DNA of 18,644 nt. Source: Candidatus Gottesmanbacteria bacterium (GTDB lineage Bacteria > Patescibacteriota > Microgenomatia > 2-02-FULL-39-11). Each line of letters begins with the position of its first letter. Position 1 is the stretch's first letter. Below the pieces are notes generated by a model, which saw only the letters and a program-made list of their open reading frames with translations, ran no database searches and was not told the DNA's origin. Location of the stretch: positions 1 to 18,644 of the forward strand of contig JACREK010000004.1 of NCBI GenBank assembly GCA_016218275.1, in the 5' to 3' direction. The translations under genes were made by a program, and so were the position numbers. Below are positions 7,278-15,600 of this stretch, one piece after another.

Positions 7278-8977
7278 AAAAATTACTGTTTATTTTGATA
7301 TTAATTATTGCAATTGCCTTAAGACTTTTTAAATTCGGTACAAATCCTCCTTCTCTCTATTGGGATGAAGCCTCACTTGGATACAATGCCTATTTGATAG
7401 CTACATCAGGACATGATGAACACGGTGAATTTTTGCCCCTTTCTAGATTTATTGCCTTTGGTGATTACAAACCGCCGGGTTATATATATTCAACTGTTCC
7501 TTCTATTTTGCTTTTTGGTCTGAATGAATTTTCCGTCAGGCTCCCGTCTCTTATTGCAGGTTTTTTAATGATAGTTATCACCTATTTATTGGTAAAAGAA
7601 CTATTTGGAAATGAAATTCTGTCACTTCTTTCAAGCTTTCTTTTGTCTATTTCTCCTTGGGCGATTCAGTTTTCCAGAGCGGCATTTGAAGCCAATCTGG
7701 CCGCATTTTTCAATTTAACGGGTGTCTATTTATTTCTTATCGGAAGAAAGAAAGGATGGTATATTATACCTTCGGTAATTTTCTTCGTTCTTTCTTTTTA
7801 TACTTTTAATGCCAATAGAATCATTGCCCCGCTGTTTCTGCTAGGATTGGTATCGCTCTATTTTAAAGACATTTGGAGCAATAAAAAATATTTTCTTATT
7901 TCAGCAGTTTTGGCTCTAATTTTACTTCTTCCCAGTTTGAATTATATAAGAAGCAGGGAAAGCAGATTGCGTCTGCAGGAGGTCTCAATCTTTAATAATC
8001 TGGAACCAATCAAGTTATCCAACCAGAGAATAGGATTAGATGCAGATGTCTGGTGGGCGAAAATAATTCATAACAGAAGAATATTATTCTTATCTGATTT
8101 TCTGAAGCATTATTTTGATAATTTTTCCGGCCGCTTTCTGTTTACCCATGGAGATGTTAATCCCAGACTTAACGCACAAGAAATGGGACAGCTTTATGTT
8201 TGGGAATTGCCATTTTTGTTAGTCGGGATTTACTGGTTGATTAAGAAGAAAGAGAAGGCTTTGCCAATTCTCTCTTTATGGATGCTGGTTGTACCAATTC
8301 CAGCAGCCACCGCCCGTGAAACTCCTCATGCGTTACGAATATTATCAATATTACCTACCTTCCAAATAATTACCGCCTATGGTCTATATCAGCTGGTTTT
8401 TAATATTAAAAAGAAATTTTTAAATTCCTCCACCATCGGGGGAGCCCTTCGCTTCGCTCAGGATCACCCCCGAGGTGTCTTAGCCGCTTCACCTTCCAGG
8501 AGTCGCCTCGCAACACCTGGAAGGTGGCCGATTATAGCGGCTGTTATCTGTTTATTGTTATCTGTTAATATCTACTATTATCTTCACAATTACTACATTC
8601 ACTACCCCAATAGTTGGAGCGGGGAATGGCAGTACGGTTATAAACAAATGGTGGCTGAGGTTTTAAGCCTTGCCGATAATTATGATCAGATATTTGTAAC
8701 AGATGCTCTTGGCAGACCGTATATTTATTTTGCTTTTTACGGAAAATATCCATATGATGATTTTCAAAAAGGAAGAAAAGCCTCCCGGGACTGGTTTGGA
8801 TTTTGGAATGTAGAGGCTTTGGGCAAAATACAATTTAGTTTGAATAAATTAAGAAAAGCGGAAGGGAGAATTCTTTTAGTGACCACTCCCGGTAATCTTC
8901 CCGGCAATTTCCGGCTAATTAATTCAATAAAGAATCTTTCCGGCCAGGATGTCTTTTCCATTGCGGAGGGAATATGA
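7274..8977 (+). CDS. PMT/ArnT-like membrane glycosyltransferase, paralogue 5
   Basis: GT-C glycosyltransferase, 567 aa. The first outer loop has Asp31-Glu32 in LYWDEASLGYNAY and then FIAFGDYKPP. Further family marks are SPWAIQFSRAAFEAN, HNRRILFL, SGRFLFTHGD, MGQLYVWELPF and an Arg in TPHALRILSILP. The C-terminal domain, probably extracytoplasmic, contains RPYIYFAFYGKYPYDD. Residues about 385-420 do not align with the uninterrupted copies: they are translated from two palindromes (8431-8526) inserted just before the last helix (PIIAAVICLLLSVNIYYYL). Start and stop both overlap the neighbouring genes as ATGA, so it is likely co-translated with them. It is closest in the N-terminal motifs to the next gene (WDEASLGYNAY in both), suggesting that these two arose by a fairly recent duplication. 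Confidence 0.87.
   Translation: MKKLLFILILIIAIALRLFKFGTNPPSLYWDEASLGYNAYLIATSGHDEHGEFLPLSRFIAFGDYKPPGYIYSTVPSILLFGLNEFSVRLPSLIAGFLMIVITYLLVKELFGNEILSLLSSFLLSISPWAIQFSRAAFEANLAAFFNLTGVYLFLIGRKKGWYIIPSVIFFVLSFYTFNANRIIAPLFLLGLVSLYFKDIWSNKKYFLISAVLALILLLPSLNYIRSRESRLRLQEVSIFNNLEPIKLSNQRIGLDADVWWAKIIHNRRILFLSDFLKHYFDNFSGRFLFTHGDVNPRLNAQEMGQLYVWELPFLLVGIYWLIKKKEKALPILSLWMLVVPIPAATARETPHALRILSILPTFQIITAYGLYQLVFNIKKKFLNSSTIGGALRFAQDHPRGVLAASPSRSRLATPGRWPIIAAVICLLLSVNIYYYLHNYYIHYPNSWSGEWQYGYKQMVAEVLSLADNYDQIFVTDALGRPYIYFAFYGKYPYDDFQKGRKASRDWFGFWNVEALGKIQFSLNKLRKAEGRILLVTTPGNLPGNFRLINSIKNLSGQDVFSIAEGI
8431..8526. repeat. Two CACC...GGTG hairpins in paralogue 5
   Basis: Hairpin one (8431-8477) pairs CACC-A-TCGGGGG with CCCCCGA-GGTG, with one bulged A, around a loop containing CTTCGCTTCGCTCAGGAT. 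It is a near copy of the intergenic element at 11585-11640. Hairpin two (8490-8526) pairs CACCTTCCAGG with CCTGGAAGGTG, 11 bp perfect, loop AGTCGCCTCGCAACA; it differs by one base (C/T) from 10124-10160. Both are read through in frame. Confidence 0.88.
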
Positions 8978-10638
8978 GAAATAAACTGCTTATAATCTTG
9001 ATATTTTTTCTTGCCTTTGTGCTTCGTTTTTGGCAGTTGGGAGAAAATCCTTCCTCTTTGGATTGGGATGAAGCCTCTTTGGGTTATAATGCCTATTCTA
9101 TTCTTAAAACAGGCAGAGATGAATATGGGAGTTTTCTACCTCTTGCCATTCGTTCTTTCGGAGATTACAAGCCGGCTCTCTATACTTATCTTACTGTCAT
9201 ACCGGTTGCTATTTTTGGACTGAATGAATTTTCCACCAGATTCATTTCAGCCCTTTTCGGCACACTTACAGTAATAGTTGCTTATTTTCTGATTAAAGAA
9301 TTATTTCCTCGTAAATCTTCTATTTTCTATTTTCTTTTTTCTATTTTCTTTTCATTATCTCCCTGGCATATCCAGTTTTCCCGCGTGGCATTTGAAGCAA
9401 ATACTGCTTTATTTTTCTTCACATCTGGAATCTGGTTATTTCTGAAAAGCATCCGTCAGGGGAAGTTTTTCGTCTTATCATTTATTTCTTTTGCGTTGTC
9501 TGCCTACAGTTATCATAGTCCCAGATTAGTTATACCAATACTAGTTGTAGGTATGACCTTTATTTATAGAAAAGAAATAATTCGCCAAATTAAATGGTTT
9601 ATAGTAGCTGTTGTTATCTTTATACTGATGATAATACCCATTGTTGCGCAATTTCGTTTTTCTACCGCTGCCAGATTTGGGTCGGTAACCGTAATTAATC
9701 CCTCGGAAAGATTAGGACCAAGTATAAAATCAATTGAGTATGACAGTGCAAGAGGGGATAGTTTGGGAAAACTGATGCATAATAGAAGAATTGTCTTTGG
9801 GAGAGAAATACTGGCCGGATATTTGGATCATTTCAATTTTGACTTTCTTTTCTTGAAAGGCGATCCTCCAGGAAGACATCATGCATCTGGAATGGGTATG
9901 CTTTATTGGTTTGATTTACCGTTTGTTCTGATAGGTTTATTTTATTTATTAAGAAATAGGGATAAAGGGGCAAGTACAATACTTTGGTGGTTTCTGGTAG
10001 CTCCGATTGCTTCTTCCTTAACATCCGGCACACCTCATGCAGTAAGAGCGCTTTTATATCTCCCCACTTATCAGATTTTTACGGCTTTCGGAGTAGTCAG
10101 ACTGTTGGATTATTTCAAAAATTCACCTTCCAGGAGTCGCTTCGCAACACCTGGAAGGTGGCCGAATGGACTCCTTCCAGGTGTAATGAGTAATGGAATA
10201 CTATTTCTTTTTTTCTCTTTTTTCGTTTTGAATTTCTTCTATTATCTTCACATGTACTGGATTCACACCCCTTCTGAATATGCTTCCGAATGGCAGTATG
10301 GCTATAGGGAGGCAGTTGAAGAAGTAGCAAAAATAGAGCAGCATTACGATAAAGTTGTTGTAACATACCGTTATGACCAGCCGTATATCTTTTTCTTATT
10401 CTATAATCAAGTAGAGCCATCCTGGTATCAGCAAAACTTTAAAGAGGAAGAAATCGGACGATTTAGAAGAAGTTTTGGCAAATATGAATTCCGCAATATT
10501 GACTGGCAAAAAGATTCACAACTTTCAAATACATTATTAGTTGGAACTGCTGGTGAAATACCGGCAAATGCTGTCGGTCTTATCAAAGAAATAAATTTTC
10601 CTGACGGATCGGTTGCTTTCAGAATTGTAGGAAGATAA
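8974..10638 (+). CDS. PMT/ArnT-like membrane glycosyltransferase, paralogue 6
   Basis: GT-C glycosyltransferase, 554 aa, last of the array. Asp32-Glu33 sits in LDWDEASLGYNAYSILKTG, followed by IRSFGDYKPA. Then SPWHIQFSRVAFEAN, MHNRRIVFG, DHFNFDFLFLKGD, MGMLYWFDLPF and an Arg in TPHAVRALLYLP. The C-terminal domain carries QPYIFFLFYNQVEP and closes with a beta-rich segment (LLVGTAGEIPANA). Residues about 383-404 derive from a three-armed palindrome (10124-10183) at the loop before the last helix, the same place as in paralogues 1, 4 and 5. Start overlaps the previous stop (ATGA). A 10-bp gap separates it from the epimerase gene. Confidence 0.87.
   Translation: MRNKLLIILIFFLAFVLRFWQLGENPSSLDWDEASLGYNAYSILKTGRDEYGSFLPLAIRSFGDYKPALYTYLTVIPVAIFGLNEFSTRFISALFGTLTVIVAYFLIKELFPRKSSIFYFLFSIFFSLSPWHIQFSRVAFEANTALFFFTSGIWLFLKSIRQGKFFVLSFISFALSAYSYHSPRLVIPILVVGMTFIYRKEIIRQIKWFIVAVVIFILMIIPIVAQFRFSTAARFGSVTVINPSERLGPSIKSIEYDSARGDSLGKLMHNRRIVFGREILAGYLDHFNFDFLFLKGDPPGRHHASGMGMLYWFDLPFVLIGLFYLLRNRDKGASTILWWFLVAPIASSLTSGTPHAVRALLYLPTYQIFTAFGVVRLLDYFKNSPSRSRFATPGRWPNGLLPGVMSNGILFLFFSFFVLNFFYYLHMYWIHTPSEYASEWQYGYREAVEEVAKIEQHYDKVVVTYRYDQPYIFFLFYNQVEPSWYQQNFKEEEIGRFRRSFGKYEFRNIDWQKDSQLSNTLLVGTAGEIPANAVGLIKEINFPDGSVAFRIVGR
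10124..10183. repeat. Three-armed palindrome in paralogue 6
   Basis: CACCTTCCAGG (10124-10134) pairs with CCTGGAAGGTG (10150-10160). The overlapping CACCTGGAAGG (10148-10158) also pairs perfectly with CCTTCCAGGTG (10173-10183). The two 11-bp stems cannot form at the same time. The first half matches 8490-8526, and the second half matches the layout of 6786-6822. Confidence 0.87.
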
Positions 10639-10648
10639 AATACTATTT

Positions 10649-11578
10649 ATGAAAATACTAGTTACCGGTGGAGCCGGATTTATAGCTTCGCATATAGTTG
10701 ATGCCTATATTAATTTAGGACACGATGTAGTGATAGTGGATAATCTCTCTTCCGGAAGACGGGAATTTATCAATAAAAAAGCCAAATTCTACCAAGCTGA
10801 TATAAGAGACAGGGATAAAATCAAAGACATTTTCACCAAAGAAAGACCCGAAGTATTAAATCACCATGCCGCGCAGATAAGCGTAAGAGAATCGGTTTTG
10901 GATCCTATCAATGATGCAGAAATTAACATTTTGGGCCTTCTTAATCTTCTAGAAGCAGGTAGAAAAAATGGAGTCAAAAAAATAATTTTTGCCTCATCAG
11001 GCGGTGTAGTTTATGGCGAGGCAAAACAAATTCCCACTCACGAGGATTATAATCCGCTGCAGCCTCTTTCTCCTTATGGAGTGAGCAAACTTGCCAGTGA
11101 ATATTATTTGAACTTTTATTATACGACCTATGGCATACAGTATTTTGCCCTCCGGTATTCCAACGTTTATGGTCCCAGGCAGAATCCTCATGGAGAAGCA
11201 GGGGTAGTGGCAATTTTCAGTCTAAAACTTTTAAATGGTGAAATACCAATTATAAATGGGGACGGTAAACAAACCAGGGATTATGTTTATGTGGGTGATG
11301 TGGTAGAAGCAAATAAAATTGCTTTGACAAGTTCGGAAGGAGGTGTGTTCAATATCGGGACCGGTATAGAGACGAATGTGCTGGAAATATATCAAAATAT
11401 TAAGGAGATCACAGGGAGCAGCGTTTCTGCCAAACATGGTCCGGCAAAAAGCGGCGAGCAAAAAAGAAGTTGTCTTGATAGTCGATTGGCAGCAGAAAAA
11501 TTAGATTGGAAAGCAAAGATCAATTTAGATGAAGGGCTTAAGAAAACGATTGAATATTTTAAGTCACATTATTATTGA
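10649..11578 (+). CDS. NAD-dependent nucleotide-sugar epimerase/dehydratase (extended SDR, GalE-like)
   Basis: 309 aa, the usual length of the family. The Rossmann NAD site TGGAGFIA (residues 6-13) is followed by Asp31-Asn32 (VDNLSSG), typical for NAD binding to the ribose. Then comes HHAAQISV, the catalytic Ser region ASSGGVVYG (about 115-123), and the Tyr143-x-x-x-Lys147 pair in SPYGVSKLASEYY. RYSNVYGPRQ and NGDGKQTRDYVYVGDV bind the nucleotide sugar. Likely a UDP-sugar 4-epimerase, or a related dehydratase or epimerase; the substrate cannot be told. It would supply a modified nucleotide sugar to the locus. It starts 10 bp after the glycosyltransferase array. A stable hairpin in the 75-bp gap after it could lessen transcription into the next gene. 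Confidence 0.92.
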   Translation: MKILVTGGAGFIASHIVDAYINLGHDVVIVDNLSSGRREFINKKAKFYQADIRDRDKIKDIFTKERPEVLNHHAAQISVRESVLDPINDAEINILGLLNLLEAGRKNGVKKIIFASSGGVVYGEAKQIPTHEDYNPLQPLSPYGVSKLASEYYLNFYYTTYGIQYFALRYSNVYGPRQNPHGEAGVVAIFSLKLLNGEIPIINGDGKQTRDYVYVGDVVEANKIALTSSEGGVFNIGTGIETNVLEIYQNIKEITGSSVSAKHGPAKSGEQKRSCLDSRLAAEKLDWKAKINLDEGLKKTIEYFKSHYY

Positions 11579-11584
11579 TTCCTT

Positions 11585-11640
11585 CACCATCGGGGGAGTC
11601 ATGTCCTTCGACTTCGCTCAGGACTGCCACCCCCGAGGTG
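11585..11640. repeat. Intergenic CACC...GGTG hairpin with nested stem
   Basis: Only substantial gap in the + strand block (11579-11653). CACC-A-TCGGGGG (11585-11596) pairs with CCCCCGA-GGTG (11630-11640), and inside it GTCCT (11603-11607) pairs with AGGAC (11620-11624). It is close to 8431-8477 but longer in the loop. GTGTTTTAGGG follows: a short T-run, so a weak transcription terminator is possible but not convincing. Confidence 0.85.
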
Positions 11641-11653
11641 TTTTAGGGCTTTA

Positions 11654-13126
11654 ATGAAGAAAAATAATAAAAAAGTGATTATTTTAGGAGGAGGATTGTC
11701 TGGTCTTGCCGCAGGATATGAGCTGGCAAAAGCAGGACATAAAGTAACCGTTTTGGAGAAATGGGAGAAAGTTGGCGGATTGGCACAAACTATTGAGGTG
11801 AATGGTTTTCGGTTTGATACGGGACCGCACCGTTGGTATACCAAAAACAATACGGTCAATAAGTGGATGTTGGATCTTTTAGGCGATGAAGTTGTCAAAG
11901 TGCCAAGACTGACCCGGATTTATTTTGATAAGAAATTTTTTTATTATCCGATTAGACTATTCAATGCACTTTTTGGCATTGGTCCGTGGCAAGCAATCAG
12001 AGCCGTAGTTGATTATGATTTTGCCAGAATAAAATCCAGAATTTTTAAACAGAATTTGCTGACCATGGAAGACGGTTATATAAATCAGTTCGGCAAAACT
12101 CTTTATGAGATTTTCTTTAAAAGATACAGTGAGAAATTATGGGGAGAAGACTGCAGAAATATTTCCATAGATTGGGTGGGGCAGCGGACCCGCGGACTCA
12201 ATATCTTAACCTTAATAAAGGAAACCCTCTTTAAAAGCAGAGATATCGTTTCATTGGTGGATGAGTTTTCATACCCCAAAAGGGGAGTGGGAAGATTGGC
12301 CGAGAAAATGGCTGAAGAGATTAAAAGGCTCGATGGAGAAATATGGACGGGTACCGAAGTGGTAAAAATTATTCATAATAAGGAAAAAATTATATCTGTG
12401 GAAGTTCGGGATAAAAAGGGCAAAAAATCACTGAAAGGAGATTATTTTATCTCCAGTATTCCTTTAAGTGATTTAGTCAAAAGATTAATTCCTCAAATTG
12501 AGCGCAAAATCATCTCTCTTGCCGGCAAATTGCGCTTCCGAGATGAGGTGCAGATTGCGCTTTTTGTCAAAAAAACCCATATAACGAAAGACACCTGGAT
12601 ATATGTTCATCCGAAAGAAATTCCATTTATGCGGGTGATGGAAATGGATAACTGGACTGATAAATTGTCGCCCATTGGTACAACAACACTTGTGTTTGAA
12701 ATTGCCTGCAATCAGGGTGATAGTTTGTGGAGGAAGACTGATAAGGAGATTATCGATTTGGTAACAGATGCATATATTCGGGAATTCAAACTGATAAAAA
12801 GAAATGATGTTACTTTTGGTTTTGTTCATCGCGTACCCAAGGAATATCCGGTTTATCATCTTGGATATAATAAAGATGTTGGACAGATAAAAAAGTTTTT
12901 GGGAAAGTTTGACAATCTTCAACTGGTGGGAAGAAACGGCACATTCAGATACAACAATATGGATCATTCTGTAGAAATGGGTCTTTATGCAGCCAGCAAT
13001 ATTATCGAAAATACAAAAAGATACGATATAGAATCCGTAAATATTGAAAGGGAATACTTGGAAGAGAAAAAGATTGAAAATATCGAAGACGAAAGGGTCG
13101 AAGAATATGAAAATGAGAAAACCTAA
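11654..13126 (+). CDS. FAD-dependent oxidoreductase, UDP-galactopyranose mutase-like
   Basis: 490 aa flavoprotein of the amine oxidase/UDP-galactopyranose mutase group. The N-terminal dinucleotide fold shows G12-G-G14-L-S-G17 (IILGGGLSGLAAGYE), the acidic Glu35 that binds the FAD ribose (VTVLEKWEKVGGLAQT) and FDTGPHRWYT. Near the C-terminus, QLVGRNGTFRYNNMDHSVEMG resembles the second FAD contact of this group. The final 30 residues or so are charged (repeats of Glu, Lys and Ile) and probably disordered. Members of this group next to sugar epimerases and a DPM1-like glycosyltransferase commonly belong to surface-glycan loci; ring contraction of a UDP-hexose is possible but unproven, because the sequence is only generally UGM-like. 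Its end overlaps the GT2 gene by 20 bp. Confidence 0.82.
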   Translation: MKKNNKKVIILGGGLSGLAAGYELAKAGHKVTVLEKWEKVGGLAQTIEVNGFRFDTGPHRWYTKNNTVNKWMLDLLGDEVVKVPRLTRIYFDKKFFYYPIRLFNALFGIGPWQAIRAVVDYDFARIKSRIFKQNLLTMEDGYINQFGKTLYEIFFKRYSEKLWGEDCRNISIDWVGQRTRGLNILTLIKETLFKSRDIVSLVDEFSYPKRGVGRLAEKMAEEIKRLDGEIWTGTEVVKIIHNKEKIISVEVRDKKGKKSLKGDYFISSIPLSDLVKRLIPQIERKIISLAGKLRFRDEVQIALFVKKTHITKDTWIYVHPKEIPFMRVMEMDNWTDKLSPIGTTTLVFEIACNQGDSLWRKTDKEIIDLVTDAYIREFKLIKRNDVTFGFVHRVPKEYPVYHLGYNKDVGQIKKFLGKFDNLQLVGRNGTFRYNNMDHSVEMGLYAASNIIENTKRYDIESVNIEREYLEEKKIENIEDERVEEYENEKT

Positions 13127-13859
13127 AATAGTGGTAGTGATGCCTGCTTATAATGCCGAAAAGACTATAGAGAAGACTTACAGAGATATTCCCAAAAGTA
13201 TAATTGATGAAGTTATCGTAGTTGATGATGACAGCCGTGACAAAACGGTAAAGATTGCCCAAAAGCTTAATTTGTCTATTTTTGTGCATAAAAAAAATCT
13301 GGGCTACGGCGGTAATCAGAAAACCTGTTACAGTCAGGCTTTGAAAAGGAAAGCAGATATCATAGTCATGATTCATCCGGATTACCAGTATGATGCGACA
13401 TTAACTGCTTATCTTGTACAGCCAATCCTTGAGGATAGATTTGATATTATGCTGGGATCACGTATCAGAAGCAGATATGAAGCTCTTGAAGGGGGAATGC
13501 CTTTATATAAATATATAAGCAACAGAATACTTTCCTTTATTGAAAATATTATATTGGGATTAAATCTGTCTGAATATCACACGGGATTCAGAGCATTTAA
13601 AAGCGAGGTATTGGAGAAACTGCCGCTTGAGTCATTTTCCGATGATTTTGTATTTGATCAGGATATACTTATATCTGCGCATGCGGCGGGTTTCCGTATG
13701 GGAGAGATACCTGTACCCGTCCGGTATTTTCCGGAAGCATCATCGATAAATTTCGTCAGTTCTCTCAAATACGGTCTGATGATACTGCTTGACCTTATAT
13801 ATTATTTGTTAAACTTACTGGGAATAAAAAGCAGAATATTCAGATTCAGGAAAACGTAA
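13107..13859 (+). CDS. GT2 family glycosyltransferase, DPM1-like (polyprenyl-phosphate sugar synthase candidate)
   Basis: 250 aa from the ATG at 13107 (MKMRKPKIVVVMPAYN); the frame is open further upstream to 13044, but that segment is basic and not family-like. A weak GAAAGG lies upstream of the chosen start. GT-A fold marks: MPAYNAEKT, VIVVDDDSRDKT for nucleotide binding, and HPDYQYD as the metal-binding acidic motif. DDFVFDQDI and EIPVPVRYFPEASS match the C-terminal half of DPM1-like enzymes. No long C-terminal membrane domain beyond one hydrophobic stretch (LMILLDLIYYLLNLL). Such enzymes transfer a sugar from a nucleotide to a polyprenyl phosphate on the cytoplasmic side. That product would be the donor that GT-C enzymes need, which fits this neighbourhood. 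Overlaps the FAD gene by 20 bp. Confidence 0.85.
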   Translation: MKMRKPKIVVVMPAYNAEKTIEKTYRDIPKSIIDEVIVVDDDSRDKTVKIAQKLNLSIFVHKKNLGYGGNQKTCYSQALKRKADIIVMIHPDYQYDATLTAYLVQPILEDRFDIMLGSRIRSRYEALEGGMPLYKYISNRILSFIENIILGLNLSEYHTGFRAFKSEVLEKLPLESFSDDFVFDQDILISAHAAGFRMGEIPVPVRYFPEASSINFVSSLKYGLMILLDLIYYLLNLLGIKSRIFRFRKT

Positions 13860-13860
13860 T

Positions 13861-15600
13861 GTGGGGAAAATCCGAATTCTTATACTCATTTTTATTGTCT
13901 TTTTTTCGGCAGTTACATTAAGAGATCTTTTCAAACCGGGTTTTTTCACGAGTCATGATGGTCTGTTTCATGTGGCAAGACTGTACTTCTTCGAAGAAGG
14001 ATTAAGAGACGGACAATTACCGGTCCGCTTCGCTAAAGATGCATACAACGGATACGGTTATCCTCTTTTTGTTTATTCATACAGATTACCGTATATCAGC
14101 GGTGAACTTTTCCGTATGGTGGGGTTTTCATATACTGATAGTATAAAATGGGTGTTTCTGACAGGCTATATTCTATCCGGACTTCTTATGTATATTTTTC
14201 TCAGAGACAGGTGGGGAATTTATGCCGGATTCGTTGGCAGTATAGTTTATCAGTTAGCTCCATACCGCTTTCTCAATATATTTGTCCGTGGAGCATTGGC
14301 GGAAAGCTTAACTTACATTTTTCCTCCCCTGATTTTATTGTCCGTAAATAGAATCTCCGCAAAGTCAGATTTTTCGTGGAAATGGCTTATTATCGGAGCT
14401 TTCTCATTTTCAGCTTTGATTCTGACCAATATGACCGTATTTATTTTGTTTTGTATTCTTTTTTTCGCATATACTTTGTTTACGGTTTGGAAAAAAGGAA
14501 ACTGGAATTTCCAAAAATTGGGAAAAGTTTTATTAATATTTGTTTTTGGCACTCTCCTTTCTGCATATTATTTATTTCCTGCGGTCTTGGAGCGCGGATC
14601 GGTCATTTATTCCAAATTTATAAATTATTCATTTCTAAATGATTCTTTACTGGATTTTGATAAACTTCTATATTCCAAATGGGGTTATGGTTGGATGAAA
14701 GCAGCAGAAGGCGGAATGTCTTTTCAGATAGGTGCTGCACAGTGGTTTGTAATTTTGTCAGCTGTAATTTTTTTATTTTTACCGCTTTTTAGAAAAGGCG
14801 ATAAATTGAATACAAAAGAAATTTTATTTTGGATGATAACCATAGTGATATCCGTTTTTATGATGCTTAAATCCTCGTCTTTCGTCTGGCGATTTCTTTC
14901 CCCTTTTTGGAGTATTCAATACGCATGGAGACTGCTTTCCATAGTCGTATTTTCCTCAGCAGTACTTACTGCTGTTGTTCTTGGCAGTATACGTTTTAAA
15001 AAAACAAAATTCCTTCTTGGATTAACGATAATCACTCTTGCTGTTGTTGCCAACAGGAATCATATACGCATAAATCAGCAGGAGTTTTGGGATATAGACC
15101 AGTATCTGAAAGTTGCCAATTCCGGTGATTCATTTAGTGAGTTTCTTCCGGTTTGGGCCGATGTTCCGTATATGTCAGAAAAAAGACCATTGGTTGAGTC
15201 GATGGATAAAAGTTCAATAATAAATATTGCGGTAAGAAAATCCAATACAATGGAATTTACTGCCAAGCTGCCGGCGGAAGATAAAATTATTATAAATACT
15301 GTATACTTTCCCGGTTGGGAAGTATTTGTGGATGGGAAAAAAATACCTATCGGTTATAATAAACACGGAGTTATGGAAATAGCTCTTGAAAAGGGAGAGC
15401 ATAATATAAAAACTGTTTTTGCGGAAACACCTCTAAGGAAAATTGCAGACATTATATCAATCGTGTCATTTTTATTTCTGATAATCGGCTTTGTCAAAAG
15501 AAAAAAAGTAAATATGTTTACACTGAGCCCTTCGAAAACTCAGGATAAACGCCGAAGGGTTTACCCTGAGGAGCATCAGCGACGAAGGGAGCGAATGTGA
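13861..15600 (+). CDS. PTPS-related/YfhO-like polytopic membrane protein 1, with repeat-derived C-terminus
   Basis: 579 aa. N-terminal helix, then an outer loop with SHDGLFHVAR (His32, Asp33, His37), NGYGYPLFVYSY and APYRFLNIFVRGALAE; this matches the membrane domain called 6-pyruvoyl-tetrahydropterin synthase-related (the name reflects no such activity here). About ten helices follow, with KWGYGWMKAAEGGMSFQ, then a beta-rich extracytoplasmic domain containing YFPGWEVFVDGKK, as in YfhO-type proteins, and a final helix. Probably a GT-C-like glycosyltransferase or glycan-handling protein; mechanism not established. The start is GTG at 13861, just after the GT2 stop. The last 28 residues (from MFTLSPSK, Arg-rich) are translated from the 91-bp repeat; without them the length is 551, nearly that of the next paralogue (550). 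Confidence 0.8.
   Translation: MGKIRILILIFIVFFSAVTLRDLFKPGFFTSHDGLFHVARLYFFEEGLRDGQLPVRFAKDAYNGYGYPLFVYSYRLPYISGELFRMVGFSYTDSIKWVFLTGYILSGLLMYIFLRDRWGIYAGFVGSIVYQLAPYRFLNIFVRGALAESLTYIFPPLILLSVNRISAKSDFSWKWLIIGAFSFSALILTNMTVFILFCILFFAYTLFTVWKKGNWNFQKLGKVLLIFVFGTLLSAYYLFPAVLERGSVIYSKFINYSFLNDSLLDFDKLLYSKWGYGWMKAAEGGMSFQIGAAQWFVILSAVIFLFLPLFRKGDKLNTKEILFWMITIVISVFMMLKSSSFVWRFLSPFWSIQYAWRLLSIVVFSSAVLTAVVLGSIRFKKTKFLLGLTIITLAVVANRNHIRINQQEFWDIDQYLKVANSGDSFSEFLPVWADVPYMSEKRPLVESMDKSSIINIAVRKSNTMEFTAKLPAEDKIIINTVYFPGWEVFVDGKKIPIGYNKHGVMEIALEKGEHNIKTVFAETPLRKIADIISIVSFLFLIIGFVKRKKVNMFTLSPSKTQDKRRRVYPEEHQRRRERM

Noticed and set aside
11579..11653. Strong intrinsic terminator after the epimerase gene
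   Set aside because: The hairpin is stable, but it belongs to a repeat family also found within genes, and the following T-run is only four bases.
12485..12967. Long antisense frame (160 codons) opposite the flavoprotein gene
   Set aside because: The + strand protein has clear family motifs throughout; the antisense product resembles nothing and has no own signals. The same holds for antisense frames at 606-926, 13002-13376 and 16397-16795.
13044..13106. N-terminal extension of the DPM1-like GT2 gene
   Set aside because: The extension is a lysine-rich shadow of the upstream gene; family similarity begins at the MKMRKPK start at 13107.
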